In this document: one piece after another, positions 25,388 to 34,712 of the stretch | Layout: each line of letters begins with the position of its first letter | Position numbering within the stretch: the stretch's first letter is position 1 | Notes under the pieces: generated by a model | The model's input: the letters and a program-made list of their open reading frames with translations, nothing else | Told to the model about the DNA's origin: nothing | Database searches by the model: none | Program-made: the position numbers and the translations under genes | NCBI GenBank assembly: GCA_023386955.1 | Contig: JAEWIS010000015.1 | Span: 1 to 55,173, forward strand | DNA: 55,173 nucleotides | Reading direction: 5' to 3' | Source of the DNA: Bacillota bacterium | Lineage (GTDB): Bacteria; Bacillota; Bacilli; Paenibacillales; NBRC-103111

Positions 25388-26974
25388 TCACTTCAGCTTG
25401 TCTTTGTTGGCATCATACCAGGCCTGCACCTTGGCCGTTACACTGTCTCCGCCCAGGCTGTCCCAGGCTTGCCTGATTTCCGCTACGGACTTGTCCGGGG
25501 TTTCATCCGTCATGGCCATCCGCGTGTTGATTTCCTTCCACTTGGCCTCAAACTGGGTGGCAATGGCGGAATATTCCGATACCGGCGGCACATACGGGAA
25601 ATCCTTGCGGAACGGGGTGGTTTCCGTGTTTTTGATGATGGCATTCTTCAACTGTGCCATGGCCAAATCCGTCGGGTCCTTGCCGGCCCGGGTGATCAGG
25701 TAATCCGGAGTCTGCCGCTCCTGAAGCACCAGCCGGTATTCATTGCCGTAGGCGACCTCCGTTTTCCACTTGTCATAGTTGCTGGTGACGGGAATGCCGT
25801 TGACCAGCTGGTAATGGGTTCCCTCCGTGCCATAGGTCAGAGGCTTCCAGCCCGAATCCAGCATCCAGTCAATGAATTCCATCGCTGCCTTGGGATTTTT
25901 CATTTTTTTGTTGAAGGAGGTAAGCAGAAAATTAGGCACCTCCATCTCGTAGCCGTTGGTGCCGTATTTGGTGGACAGAGGCGGCACCACAGCCAGCTTG
26001 GCGCCCGGATTGTTTTTCTGCAGATCGCCTAGAGTGTTATCCATGCTGATGTTGCTGAAATAAATGCCTGCCCTGCCGGTGGTCCACAGCTGCTTCTGGC
26101 GGGAAAACTCCTTATCCGTGGCATATTCCTTGTCCACCAGGGACTCCTTATAGACCATTTGGCGGAAGGCCAGCGCATCCTTGTACCGGGGGGTGAAGAA
26201 GCTTTGGGTCACCTTGCCGTCCTCCACAAACCACGCTCCGCTGCGGGCCTGGAACCAATCATCGGTAATGGCGGAATAGGCAGTGGACATAGCCATGGGA
26301 ATGGTATCCTTCACATTGTTGCCGTCCGGGTCCCCGTCACGGAAGGCCTTGGCTACCGAAACCAGCTCATCCACCGACTTGGGCATGGCAAGCCCCAGCT
26401 TATCCAGCCAATCCTGCCGGATGTAGATGGCGGTATTGGCCCGGGTGGGACGAAGGCTGGCGATGGCGTACATTTTCCCGTCCTCCAACGTCAGATACGG
26501 CTTCAGCTCAGGATGCTCCTGCAGGTATTTCTTGTAGCTGGTGCTGTATTGGTCAATGTACTCATCCAGAGGCTGGATAGCCCCCTCCTTGGCCCAGCGG
26601 ACCATGAAGTCCCGATTGTAGGTAGCCAGCATATCCGGGGCTTGCTCCGAGGCCAGCAGCACATTGAACTTGTCGGCCTCCTGGTTGCGGGGGATGGGTA
26701 CCCAGTTGACCTTCACGCCGGATTGTTCATTGATCAGCTTGGTCCAGCGGTTCTCCTCATAGGTGCCTTCGCTGGTAGCCACCTGCCCCCGGTCATAGAT
26801 GGAAGCCGATACCACCTTGGGCAGGGCATCATACTTGTCACCCCCGGAAGCGGATGCCGACGGCTGGGCAGCATCTGAACCGCTGCTGCTGCAGCCGGAC
26901 AGCACCGCCGAGCCTCCCGCCAGGATGGTCAGAAGCGCCGGAAGCAGCTTCCTCGTTCTGTTTGTTTTTGCCAT
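25388..26974 (-). CDS. extracellular solute-binding lipoprotein of a CUT1 importer
   Basis: A 528-residue substrate-binding lipoprotein of the LplA/YtcQ type. The signal peptide ends in the lipobox AVLSGC with Cys28, followed by a Ser/Ala/Gly spacer. The mature protein shows the family pattern WTKLINEQSGVKVNWVPIPRNQEADKFNVLLASEQAPDMLA and later AMEFIDWMLDSGW. It captures an oligosaccharide at the cell surface and passes it to the two permeases. GAGGAGG precedes the ATG. It is the first gene of the minus-strand operon, divergent from the AraC/YesS-like regulator. Confidence 0.95.
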   Translation of the reverse strand: MAKTNRTRKLLPALLTILAGGSAVLSGCSSSGSDAAQPSASASGGDKYDALPKVVSASIYDRGQVATSEGTYEENRWTKLINEQSGVKVNWVPIPRNQEADKFNVLLASEQAPDMLATYNRDFMVRWAKEGAIQPLDEYIDQYSTSYKKYLQEHPELKPYLTLEDGKMYAIASLRPTRANTAIYIRQDWLDKLGLAMPKSVDELVSVAKAFRDGDPDGNNVKDTIPMAMSTAYSAITDDWFQARSGAWFVEDGKVTQSFFTPRYKDALAFRQMVYKESLVDKEYATDKEFSRQKQLWTTGRAGIYFSNISMDNTLGDLQKNNPGAKLAVVPPLSTKYGTNGYEMEVPNFLLTSFNKKMKNPKAAMEFIDWMLDSGWKPLTYGTEGTHYQLVNGIPVTSNYDKWKTEVAYGNEYRLVLQERQTPDYLITRAGKDPTDLAMAQLKNAIIKNTETTPFRKDFPYVPPVSEYSAIATQFEAKWKEINTRMAMTDETPDKSVAEIRQAWDSLGGDSVTAKVQAWYDANKDKLK

Positions 26975-27245
26975 GAATAAACCTCCTCTTCTGTATGAAG
27001 CAAAACCGGATCCGAATCAGGGGCAGCGTATACCTTATCCCGGTGAAACTGCCCCCGTCCCGATGCAGCCACAGCGTACCAGACGGGGCAGGGCACAAAC
27101 CAGTGGCAAAATGGCAGATCGGGTGGCAGTTCCCCCACTCCGGGCTGTTTGTGCAGGAAACGGCAGCGGATTATGGAAAATAACACCCGCGTAAATCTGG
27201 CGCAGCAGCTATAATGAATGGAGACTGCTGAGGGGGGCAACGGGT

Positions 27246-29561
27246 TTGCTCAAACGAATATCTCTGAAAATACAGCTGATTTATATCAGTCTTTTTGTTC
27301 TTATAATCGGACTTCTTGCGGCCATGAACTATATCAGCTCCATCCGCCAGCTGGAGAGCCAAGTGGTGGAATCCAACCGCAATGTGCTGGCACAGATCAC
27401 CAAACGGCTGGACAGTATGCTCCAGGAGGTTAATCTTACGGTCATTAATTATTTACGCATGCCGGGAGTCCAATCCTTTTTTGAGGCGCCGTCCTCCGGC
27501 TCCCCTGCCTATCTTCTGGGCATCTCCGCCCTTCAGGACCAGCTGGGCAGCGTTATGGGAACCAATTTTAATATGCAATCGACAATGCTCTACTCCCGTG
27601 CCAAGGACGAGGTGATGACGGCCTCCGATGTATACAGTCTGCAGGAACGGACGGATATGGCGTGGATCAGATCCTTTATGGAAAGCAAATTCCCCAAGTG
27701 GACAGGGCTTGGGCCGAAGGCAGGACTGAACGGAGGAGAAGCCGCAGGCGCCAGCCAGATTCTGCTGGTTCATTATTATCCTCTGAATACGGGACCGTCA
27801 GACAGCAAAGGACTCGCCATTACCCGGATCAACGAAAAAAGCATCTCCGCCATGTTTGACGACCTTCAGTTCAGCGGCAGCGGCAATGTGTTCCTCATGG
27901 ATGGCAGCGGCCGCATTCTGTCCCATCAGGACCCCGGCTTCATCTGGCAAAGCATAGAAGGCCAAAGCTACAGCCGGGAGCTGCTGGCCAGGCAAGGGCA
28001 GGGTTTCCTGACGGACAAAGGCAGCCGGAGTCTGATTTTCTACGATACGTCGTACACGGGCTGGAAGCTGGTATATATTGTTTCGCAGCGGCAGATCAGC
28101 ACACTTACCCTGACCATCCGCTACATTCTGGCGGGTTTGGCCTGCGCCATGGTGCTGGTGGCTGTAGCCGCCACTCTGTTTATTAACCGAAGATGGTTTG
28201 CGCCTATGGAGCGGTTTGTGGGCAAGCTGGAGGAGCTGGCCGGCAGACGCGGCGGAGGCAGAAGAAGCGGAGATTCGTTTCATGAGCTGGAGTTTGAAAT
28301 CCGCCAGGTGTTTACCGGATATTACGATGCGGAGAGGCGGCTTCACGAAAGTCTGCCGGCGCGGAAGCTGCAGCTGATGTTCGAGCTTCTTACCGGAGCG
28401 CGGACGCGCTACCAAGCGGCCGAGCCGCTGCTGGAGCAGGCGGGCATCCGGCTGTATCCCGCCCATTACACGGTGCTGGCGATGGAATTTGACCAGTCGG
28501 GAGGCTGGACCAAACCTGGAGATATGAATCTGTTTTTGTATGCGCTGTGCAATGTGGCGGAGGAGCTTGCCGCCTCATCGGAGGGAATGAAGGGGGCCGC
28601 CGTCCAGATGAACGGCTATCAGGCGGTGATGGTGCTGAGCTTTGCCGATTCATCGGAGGCCCGCAATCTGCAGGCTGCCAGAGGTTTTGCGGAGGCTCTG
28701 CTGGGTTATATTGAAGCCTGCTTCAAGCGGACCATCTGTGTAGGAATCGGAGGCTGTTATACCGGCTTCGACAGCATCAAAACCTCCTACCAGGAAGCGC
28801 TGCAGATGATTTCCTGCAAGATTCTGACCGGGCAGAATACCATCATTACCCCGGATGAGGTAGGCAATTGGGACAATGGCCGGCTGCTGGAGGTATTCGA
28901 AACCGCCGATGCCCTGGTGGAAGCAGTGCGGCAGGCACAGGCGGAGCGGACGGAGCAGCTGCTGAAGGAACTTTTTGCCCGGTCATCCCAATGCGGGCTC
29001 TCCAAGGAAATGGTGGTACAGCTCTGCTTGCAGACCGTGCTCCGTTTCCTGCAGACGGCGGAGGAGGCGGGGCTGGGGGAGCTGTTCCGAACGGAGCACC
29101 TGGCGCTTCCCGGCAAGCTGGAGCATAGCAGATCACTGGCGGACATGCGGGAGGCGGTGGGCGGTATGGCGGGGCAGCTGGTTGCGGCGCTTCAGGAGAA
29201 ACGGAGCAGCCGGAGAAAAAGCGCGGAGCTGATCGAATCGGTTATGGCTTATGTAAACGGACATTATGACCAAAGTGACCTGTCTGTCAATTTCCTTGCA
29301 GACCGGTACGGATTGACACCCAATTATATAAGCAGGCTGTTTAAGGAGTATGCCCGATGCAATTTTGTGGATTACCTGGCGGGGGTACGGGCCAAGGAGG
29401 CAGCCCGCCTGCTGCTGGCTTCGCCGCTCAAGCTGGACGAGTTGGCGTTCCAGGTCGGTTACACCAACTTTTCCAGCTTTCTGCGGAACTTCAAGAAGCA
29501 TTACGGGATGACTCCCACCGAATACAGGCAGCTGCACCGCAGCGGAGATTCTATCGGCTAA
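27246..29561 (+). CDS. membrane-anchored AraC-family regulator, YesS/YtdP type
   Basis: A 771-residue regulator. A first transmembrane helix (about 8-28, IQLIYISLFVLIIGLLAAM) and a second (about 290-312) enclose an extracytoplasmic sensor. A coiled and GGDEF-like middle region follows (LLTGARTRYQAAEPLLEQAGIRLYPAHYTVLAMEF...). The C-terminal AraC domain (about 660-765) reads SVNFLADRYGLTPNYISRLFKEYARCNFVDYLAGVRAKEAARLL...GYTNFSSFLRNFKKHYGMTPTEYR. The start is TTG at 27246 with AGGGGGG upstream; no ATG fits. It is divergent from the transporter operon and probably senses the substrate outside the cell and activates that operon. Confidence 0.93.
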   Translation: MLKRISLKIQLIYISLFVLIIGLLAAMNYISSIRQLESQVVESNRNVLAQITKRLDSMLQEVNLTVINYLRMPGVQSFFEAPSSGSPAYLLGISALQDQLGSVMGTNFNMQSTMLYSRAKDEVMTASDVYSLQERTDMAWIRSFMESKFPKWTGLGPKAGLNGGEAAGASQILLVHYYPLNTGPSDSKGLAITRINEKSISAMFDDLQFSGSGNVFLMDGSGRILSHQDPGFIWQSIEGQSYSRELLARQGQGFLTDKGSRSLIFYDTSYTGWKLVYIVSQRQISTLTLTIRYILAGLACAMVLVAVAATLFINRRWFAPMERFVGKLEELAGRRGGGRRSGDSFHELEFEIRQVFTGYYDAERRLHESLPARKLQLMFELLTGARTRYQAAEPLLEQAGIRLYPAHYTVLAMEFDQSGGWTKPGDMNLFLYALCNVAEELAASSEGMKGAAVQMNGYQAVMVLSFADSSEARNLQAARGFAEALLGYIEACFKRTICVGIGGCYTGFDSIKTSYQEALQMISCKILTGQNTIITPDEVGNWDNGRLLEVFETADALVEAVRQAQAERTEQLLKELFARSSQCGLSKEMVVQLCLQTVLRFLQTAEEAGLGELFRTEHLALPGKLEHSRSLADMREAVGGMAGQLVAALQEKRSSRRKSAELIESVMAYVNGHYDQSDLSVNFLADRYGLTPNYISRLFKEYARCNFVDYLAGVRAKEAARLLLASPLKLDELAFQVGYTNFSSFLRNFKKHYGMTPTEYRQLHRSGDSIG

Positions 29562-29615
29562 CCGGAGGAAGGCGGCGGCAATCCATGAATGGCGCCGGTG
29601 CCCCTCCTCCCGCAG

Positions 29616-30842
29616 CTAATCCTTGTACGGATCGAACTCATCCGCCCCGGCCATACATACTCCAATGGGCTTCAGCGTATGCAGCACGTCGATGGTTTCC
29701 GCATGGGCGTCCAGCACCTGGCGCAGGCTCCTGTATACGAAGGGGCTTTCGTCCGTGCCCGCTCCCCGCAGCTCTACACCGAAGGCCGCAACCGCCGCCA
29801 TCATCTGTTCCTTGGCAATTTGACCGCCGGTTCTGGCGCGGGTTTTCCAGTTCATTTTCCCGGCGGCTTGGGTCCGGCTCATAATCCGTCCGGCTCCGTG
29901 CACCGTGCTGTAGAAGGCCTCCTTGTTTTCGGCGCTGTCCTTGCCCTGTACGATCACCGAGATATCCCCCATGCTGCCGCCTATAAACCCCGTTTGCCCG
30001 GGTGCGGAGGGGGTGGCTCCCTTGCGCACCACAATCACTTCCCTGCCGTTATGCTGCTCCCGCCAGGCATAATTGTGGTGGTTATGCACCTGAAAATCCG
30101 CGTCCGCCCCCAATATCCGCAGCACCTGATCCATCACGTAATCCCGTCCGGCATACGCATACCGTCCGGCCAGCCTCATAGCCCGCTCGTACATATCCCC
30201 CAGCTCGCTGTCCAGGTCCAGCAGAACCGGCGGCTGCTCCATTTGTTCGCCGGGCGCACGGTCCAGAAAACCTCTGCCCGCCGCCAGGTTGAGGAAGCCG
30301 CTGGCTGTACGGTGCCCGAACCCCCTGCTGCCAAAGTGGTTGGCAATCCACAGACGCCCGCTGCCCGCCTCCTCGAACAGGTCCACAAAGTGATTGCCGC
30401 TGCCCACTGTCCCCAATTGATCCCGGGCCAACGTGTTGAGCTTGTCATGGACCGGCTTGCCGAGGGTTTGGTACACCGCCCAGTCCGGGTCATCAAACAG
30501 GGCATGGTCCACCCTCTCCTGGTTGACCCGTCCGATGCCGAAGGAAATGCTCCGGGCGATGGTATCCATCAGCTTCGGCAGCTGGGGCTTGATATCGGCG
30601 GCATAGAGGCGGGTGCGCACCGCCTTGTTGCCGCAGCCAATATCGTAGCCGACGCCGGAGGGGGAAATCTGCCCGTCATACACCACCACACCGCCGATGG
30701 GCTGGCTGTAGCCTTGGTGATGGTCCGCCATCAGCAGGGTTTGCACCACATTCCCCGTATGTGCGCAAGTGCGCGCTTGTGCCAAAGCCCCCTCATCGGG
30801 GCTGCCCCATACCCGTATACCGTCTATTTGTTGATAAGCCAT
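29616..30842 (-). CDS. rtcB: RtcB-family RNA ligase
   Basis: A 408-residue RtcB homologue. The family joins RNA 2',3'-cyclic-phosphate or 3'-phosphate ends to 5'-OH ends using GTP and manganese. Metal and guanylylation motifs are intact: SPSGVGYDIGCGNKAVRT (Asp67, Cys70), GSGNHFVDL (His151), VHNHHNYAW, RKGATPS, MGDISVIVQG, and VHGAGRIMSR with His315, the GMP-accepting residue. The ATG at 30842 is chosen because AAAGGAG lies eight bases ahead; the GTG three codons upstream overlaps it. It is 291 bp downstream of a COG3541 nucleotidyltransferase, with array D between, and near two WYL regulators. It is probably a stress-induced RNA-repair ligase. Confidence 0.95.
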   Translation of the reverse strand: MAYQQIDGIRVWGSPDEGALAQARTCAHTGNVVQTLLMADHHQGYSQPIGGVVVYDGQISPSGVGYDIGCGNKAVRTRLYAADIKPQLPKLMDTIARSISFGIGRVNQERVDHALFDDPDWAVYQTLGKPVHDKLNTLARDQLGTVGSGNHFVDLFEEAGSGRLWIANHFGSRGFGHRTASGFLNLAAGRGFLDRAPGEQMEQPPVLLDLDSELGDMYERAMRLAGRYAYAGRDYVMDQVLRILGADADFQVHNHHNYAWREQHNGREVIVVRKGATPSAPGQTGFIGGSMGDISVIVQGKDSAENKEAFYSTVHGAGRIMSRTQAAGKMNWKTRARTGGQIAKEQMMAAVAAFGVELRGAGTDESPFVYRSLRQVLDAHAETIDVLHTLKPIGVCMAGADEFDPYKD

Positions 30843-30901
30843 TATGCTCACTCCTTTGGATTAGTCCTTCTGTTAGCCACACTCGTTCATGGCGCTGTTC
30901 C

Positions 30902-31084
30902 TAACGGAACTCAGCGTCCCTTAGAGGCTCAAAATGTGAGCTTTCCGCGGGTAACGGAACTCATCGACTCTTAGAGAGGGATGCGTGCCTGCAGATGGCT
31001 AAAAAACACATCTAAGGTACTCTGAGTTCCGTTACAGTAGAAAATTAGTTGAAATGCCCCTCTAAGCGCGTGTGAGTTCCGTTA
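30902..31084. repeat. array D: four-unit convergent repeat, 50-bp period
   Basis: Units starting TAACGGAACTCA and ending CTTA lie at 30902-30923 and 30952-30973. Inverted units ending TGAGTTCCGTTA lie at 31013-31034 and 31063-31084. Spacing is 50 bp on each side. It has the same unit family as array C. It fills the gap between rtcB and the nucleotidyltransferase, so a co-transcript would carry it as a large interrupted hairpin. Confidence 0.95.
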
Positions 31085-31133
31085 CAGCTCCATGAGCGCA
31101 GCTGCCGGCAGAAGGGCAACGAATCGGCTGCAC

Positions 31134-31919
31134 TCAGCTCCATACCTCTGCCAGCGCCCTGCGGAACAGTTCATCCAGCTCCCGGTCCTGCTTTGCTCCG
31201 GCCTCCGCCATTCCCGGCGCCGCCTGCTCATAGTGGGCGATGCCCGCCTCAAGATAATCGCTGACAGGTGCGATTCTCGCTCCCATATCCAGCTCCTCAC
31301 CTGCCATTTTCCGCTCCAGCAGCCGGTCCACCGCCTCCCGCAGGGCGCTTCCCTCCGGGAGCAGATTCTCCATCAGCCGGTGAAATTCCACTGGCGGCAT
31401 GGTGTTATACTTCTCGATCCATCGGCAGGCCAGGATGGGGCGGAGGACGTAGAAGTACTTTTTGACCCGAACCTGCTCGCCCTGCAGATATTCCCGGTAG
31501 TTGCCCCTGGCCATGTGCAGATAATGGTACATACATGATCGGGGGGAAAAGGTGGCGGGGAATATACGCCGGATTTCCTCTGCCGTACTATAGCTCTCCT
31601 TGTATACGATAGGCGAACGGAGCCATTCCAGCAAGGGCGGGTTGGACCTGCGGAACAGGTTCAGCGCTTTCCGCAGATCCCAGCCGTTGATGTCCAGCAT
31701 ACCGCTGATGGGACGCTCGATGACATCCCGTTTATCATAGATGGACAAATACCAGTCCACCGTCCGTACATAGATGAACCGGACATCGTAATCGCTGTCC
31801 CGGGAGGGAAATCCCCAAGCCCTGCTGCCGGACTCACAAGCATACAGAATCCGCACCTGCTCCTCCGCTTCAATCCGGGCCAATTCCGCTGTAATTTTTA
31901 CCATCATTTTCTCTGTCAT
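31134..31919 (-). CDS. COG3541-type nucleotidyltransferase
   Basis: A 261-residue protein of the pol-beta nucleotidyltransferase superfamily. The active-site signature is CESGSRAWGFPSRDSDYDVRFIYVR: Gly31-Ser32, then Asp43 and Asp45 as metal ligands. Family members near RtcB are common, but their reaction is not established to my knowledge; nucleotide addition to RNA ends or to a protein are both possible. The start at 31919 (MTEKMMVK) follows AGGAGGAGCAT; a longer open frame upstream lacks a ribosome site. It is divergent from the WYL genes, and rtcB follows in the same direction. Confidence 0.85.
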   Translation of the reverse strand: MTEKMMVKITAELARIEAEEQVRILYACESGSRAWGFPSRDSDYDVRFIYVRTVDWYLSIYDKRDVIERPISGMLDINGWDLRKALNLFRRSNPPLLEWLRSPIVYKESYSTAEEIRRIFPATFSPRSCMYHYLHMARGNYREYLQGEQVRVKKYFYVLRPILACRWIEKYNTMPPVEFHRLMENLLPEGSALREAVDRLLERKMAGEELDMGARIAPVSDYLEAGIAHYEQAAPGMAEAGAKQDRELDELFRRALAEVWS

Positions 31920-32018
31920 GTATGCTCCTCCTCCCCGTGCACCGTTGCCGCTGCAGCCTTTCTTGTATCCATTGTGCCTTATCCCGGACCGGCGGAACAT
32001 GGCGGAAGTATTACGACC

Positions 32019-32062
32019 GGCAATTAATTGCCATTTGCGCCCAGCCCAACCCCTGCTACAAT
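32019..32062 (+). promoter_or_regulatory. perfect palindrome and promoter ahead of the WYL genes
   Basis: GGCAATTAATTGCC (32019-32032) is a perfect 14-bp palindrome in the 170-bp divergent region between the nucleotidyltransferase/rtcB side and the WYL genes. Just downstream, TTGCGC (32035-32040) and TACAAT (32057-32062) are 16 bp apart and form a plausible promoter for the WYL genes. The palindrome is a candidate WYL operator. Confidence 0.5.
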
Positions 32063-32089
32063 TAAACCAAGACGAAACGGAGGAAACTC

Positions 32090-33400
32090 ATGGCTAAGGA
32101 GAGCTTCGATAAGGAAATCCAATTTTTGCGCTTGCTGGCACTGACCAGCGGCGCCTTCAATAGACAGCAGTTTGCCGAACGGCTGGGCATTTCGGTGCAT
32201 ACCTTCGATAAAACCCTGCGCCGCCTGAAGGATGTGGTCGGCTCCCTGCAGCAGCAGCTGCCTAAGGAGCAAGGCAAGGAGCTGTCCGACACCATCCGCT
32301 ACAGCTATTACGATTCCGCCGACCCGCTGCTGCTATTTCTCTTCCGAGCCAAGTCCGTGAAGGAATCCGAAACCGAACGCCTCTCCCTGCTGTTAGGGGC
32401 GATGCAAGGTGAGGCCTTAACGGCTATGGAGCTGTTAGATACCTGCTGCGGCGCTATGCCCGCCAACCTTCCCATGCCAGACGAAAAAACCATCCGCTCT
32501 GACCTCAAGTACCTGGAGGAGGTAGGTGTCATCCGCAGGGAGCCGGGTCCCCGCCCTTACCGGTACCGGATTCAGGATCAACTGGTGCGGAGTCTCTCGG
32601 ACGATGAGCTGGTGGATCTCTACGATTTTGTGGATGTGATGGCCAACACTCAGGTTCCGTCCGTACAGGGTTATCTCCTGCGGGACGGACTCAAGAAGCA
32701 GCTTCTGCGCACGGGAGGCGGCGGACTGGCGGTGGAGCCTTTTTTATACAAATACCATTATCATTCAAGAATTCTCGATGAGGCCCATCTGTTTACCCTG
32801 CTGCATGCCATCCGCCGCTGCAGCAAGGTGGAGTTCCTTTATTTTTCACCCAAGTCTGAAAAAAGCTATGCCTCCAAAAATACCAATCCCCTGTTCGAAC
32901 GGGAAACGGAGGGCAAATCTATCCATACTCTGCCCCTGCGGATCGTCTACGACCATCAATACGGCAGGTGGTATCTGCTGGCCCATGGCAGAGAGGGCTT
33001 GCGGAAGTACCGGATGGAGGGATTGACCCAAATTGTGGAGCACGAGGCCGTGGATCAGGAATGGTACGGGCAAAAGCAAACGGAGCTGGATGCCAAGCTG
33101 CGGTACAGCTGGCTCATCGATACGGGACCGGCGGTGCAGGTGCGGGTCCGGTTCTTCAACCCGGAGGGCTCCGAGCCTAACTTCGTAATGGAACGGGTGC
33201 TGCTGCAGGGGCAATGGGGAGAGATTGTGCAGGAGGAGGAGCATAGCTTCATCTATGAAATCACGGTAAACGGTTTTACGGAGATCAAGCCGTGGCTGCG
33301 CAGCTTCGGCTCCAGCTGTGAGGTACTGGAGCCCCGCCAGCTTCGCCAGGAGATGATCACCGAATGGAAGGAGATCCGGGCCTATTATGAATCTGTTTGA
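32090..33400 (+). CDS. WYL-domain transcriptional regulator with N-terminal HTH
   Basis: A 436-residue regulator. The N-terminal helix-turn-helix reads TSGAFNRQQFAERLGISVHTFDKTLRRLKDVV; a second winged region around 140-165 reads DEKTIRSDLKYLEEVGVIRREPG. The WYL domain is centred on GRWYLLAHGREGLRKYRMEGL (Trp294), followed by the WCX-type C-terminal region. WYL domains bind nucleic acid or nucleotide ligands and control DNA-damage, phage-defence or RNA-repair genes in several bacteria. GGAGG precedes the ATG. It overlaps the second WYL gene by 14 bp and is divergent from the nucleotidyltransferase - rtcB genes, its likely targets. Confidence 0.92.
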   Translation: MAKESFDKEIQFLRLLALTSGAFNRQQFAERLGISVHTFDKTLRRLKDVVGSLQQQLPKEQGKELSDTIRYSYYDSADPLLLFLFRAKSVKESETERLSLLLGAMQGEALTAMELLDTCCGAMPANLPMPDEKTIRSDLKYLEEVGVIRREPGPRPYRYRIQDQLVRSLSDDELVDLYDFVDVMANTQVPSVQGYLLRDGLKKQLLRTGGGGLAVEPFLYKYHYHSRILDEAHLFTLLHAIRRCSKVEFLYFSPKSEKSYASKNTNPLFERETEGKSIHTLPLRIVYDHQYGRWYLLAHGREGLRKYRMEGLTQIVEHEAVDQEWYGQKQTELDAKLRYSWLIDTGPAVQVRVRFFNPEGSEPNFVMERVLLQGQWGEIVQEEEHSFIYEITVNGFTEIKPWLRSFGSSCEVLEPRQLRQEMITEWKEIRAYYESV

Positions 33401-34223
33401 AAAAATCTTCAACTACCAGATCCTCTCCCGGCTGGAGGATTCCGGCGTTTTTATGGTCACCGCCCATGAACGGGCCTGGCTGAAGACCATGCTGGCCCAT
33501 CCCGCCGCCACAGAGGCGTTTACCCCGGAAACCCTGGAGAAGCTGCAGACCCTGCTGGAGCCGGATGATACCCTGGATACGGACCGTTATCTGCTGCAGA
33601 AGGGCGCCAGCGTGGAAAAGCAGGTGTACCACCCTCTTCTGCGGACGGTCCGGCGGTTGATCCAGACCAAAAGCGGCTTCCGCCTGTCCTGCAGGGTGAA
33701 GGACGGCCGGATCCATACCGGGCAGCCGGGTTATCCCTACAAGCTGGAGTACTCCATGGTCAAGCGGGAATGGTATCTGCTTTGGTTTCACCTGCAGAAT
33801 CACGCCTTTATGAGCACCCGGCTGGACAATATCCTCTCTCTGGAGGCGGAGCCGGTACACCCCCAAACCGCGGATGCCCTGTGCCGGAGGATCGGCAGGC
33901 TGCTGGATACCCGCAGAAGTGAAGTTTTAATCGAAATTGTTCCGATTTACAATGAGGAGCTGTCGCGGATTCTGTATGCCTTTTCCAGCTTCGAAAAGGA
34001 TGTGATCTATGACGGCGACTCGGATACCTACCGGGTGAAGGTGACGGTAATGGGGGATCAGGCGGAGTATCTTTTGTCCAAAATCCGCTTCCTGGGCAAA
34101 CGGGTCCGGGTGGTGGATGGGAGCTATCTCAAGCGGCGTATGCTGGAGGCCTCCACCAAGGCGTTGGACCGTTACGGGGCCGGGTCTCCGGACGCCGAAG
34201 AGGGGGAGGCGCTCTCTTCATAG
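33387..34223 (+). CDS. second WYL-domain protein, lacking an obvious HTH
   Basis: A 278-residue WYL protein. The WYL motif is YSMVKREWYLLWFHLQNHAFMSTRLDNILSL (Trp129). A C-terminal WCX-like region follows (VLIEIVPIYNEELSRILYAFSSFEKDVIYDGDSDTYRVKVTV). No convincing helix-turn-helix is seen in the first 60 residues, so it may act as a partner of the first WYL protein, not as a DNA binder by itself. Its start lies inside the previous gene, giving tight translational coupling. A bidirectional terminator follows. Confidence 0.9.
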   Translation: MNLFEKIFNYQILSRLEDSGVFMVTAHERAWLKTMLAHPAATEAFTPETLEKLQTLLEPDDTLDTDRYLLQKGASVEKQVYHPLLRTVRRLIQTKSGFRLSCRVKDGRIHTGQPGYPYKLEYSMVKREWYLLWFHLQNHAFMSTRLDNILSLEAEPVHPQTADALCRRIGRLLDTRRSEVLIEIVPIYNEELSRILYAFSSFEKDVIYDGDSDTYRVKVTVMGDQAEYLLSKIRFLGKRVRVVDGSYLKRRMLEASTKALDRYGAGSPDAEEGEALSS

Positions 34224-34235
34224 CGCATATAACAC

Positions 34236-34266
34236 AAAGCGGCTTGCCAGACGGCAGGCCGCTTTG
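34236..34266. terminator. bidirectional terminator after the WYL genes
   Basis: AAAGCGGCTTGCC pairs with GGCAGGCCGCTTT over a short AGAC loop, with GTTT downstream. It lies between the convergent second WYL gene and the GNAT gene. Confidence 0.85.
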
Positions 34267-34268
34267 TT

Positions 34269-34712
34269 TCAGCTGAACAGCTGCATTTTCAGAATGGGAA
34301 ACGGATTTCCCTGCTCATCCAAGGGCAGGCGTTCCACCACCTCAAAGCCCATATGCTCATAAAATCCCCTGGCATTGGGATTCTGCTCATTCACATCCAC
34401 ATACCGCACACCGTATGTACGGAGTGCCTCCTCCACCAGTCTTCTGCCGGTGCCTTGGCCTGCATAGTCCGGTGAGAGGAACAACATCTCGATTTTGCCA
34501 TCGGCAATTCCCATAAATCCTGCGGGGATGCCGTTTATTTCAGCTCCCACCAGTACAGGGATCTCTCCAAGAGCATCTTTAACCAGTGGCGCCAGTCCGT
34601 CGATGTCCTCTCCGCTCAAAAAAGTATGCGTCGCCTCCACCGAACACCGCCACACCTTCCCCAAAGCTACGATAAGCTCCGGCGGTCTTTCTTTATATAG
34701 GATCAAGTCCAT
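34269..34712 (-). CDS. GNAT-family N-acetyltransferase
   Basis: A 147-residue acetyltransferase. Motif A reads IEMLFLSPDYAGQGTGRRLVEEAL (acetyl-CoA pyrophosphate loop QGTGRR), and motif B is YVDVNEQNPNARGFYEHMGFEVVER. The acceptor is unknown. The ATG at 34712 lies inside the end of the upstream AadK-like gene (20-bp overlap), with AGGAGGAAG ahead of it. It is the last gene of the kptA operon. Confidence 0.92.
   Translation of the reverse strand: MDLILYKERPPELIVALGKVWRCSVEATHTFLSGEDIDGLAPLVKDALGEIPVLVGAEINGIPAGFMGIADGKIEMLFLSPDYAGQGTGRRLVEEALRTYGVRYVDVNEQNPNARGFYEHMGFEVVERLPLDEQGNPFPILKMQLFS

Noticed and set aside
29562..29615. Terminator between the AraC gene and rtcB
   Set aside because: GGAGGA and TCCTCC can pair, but the stem is short and no T run follows.
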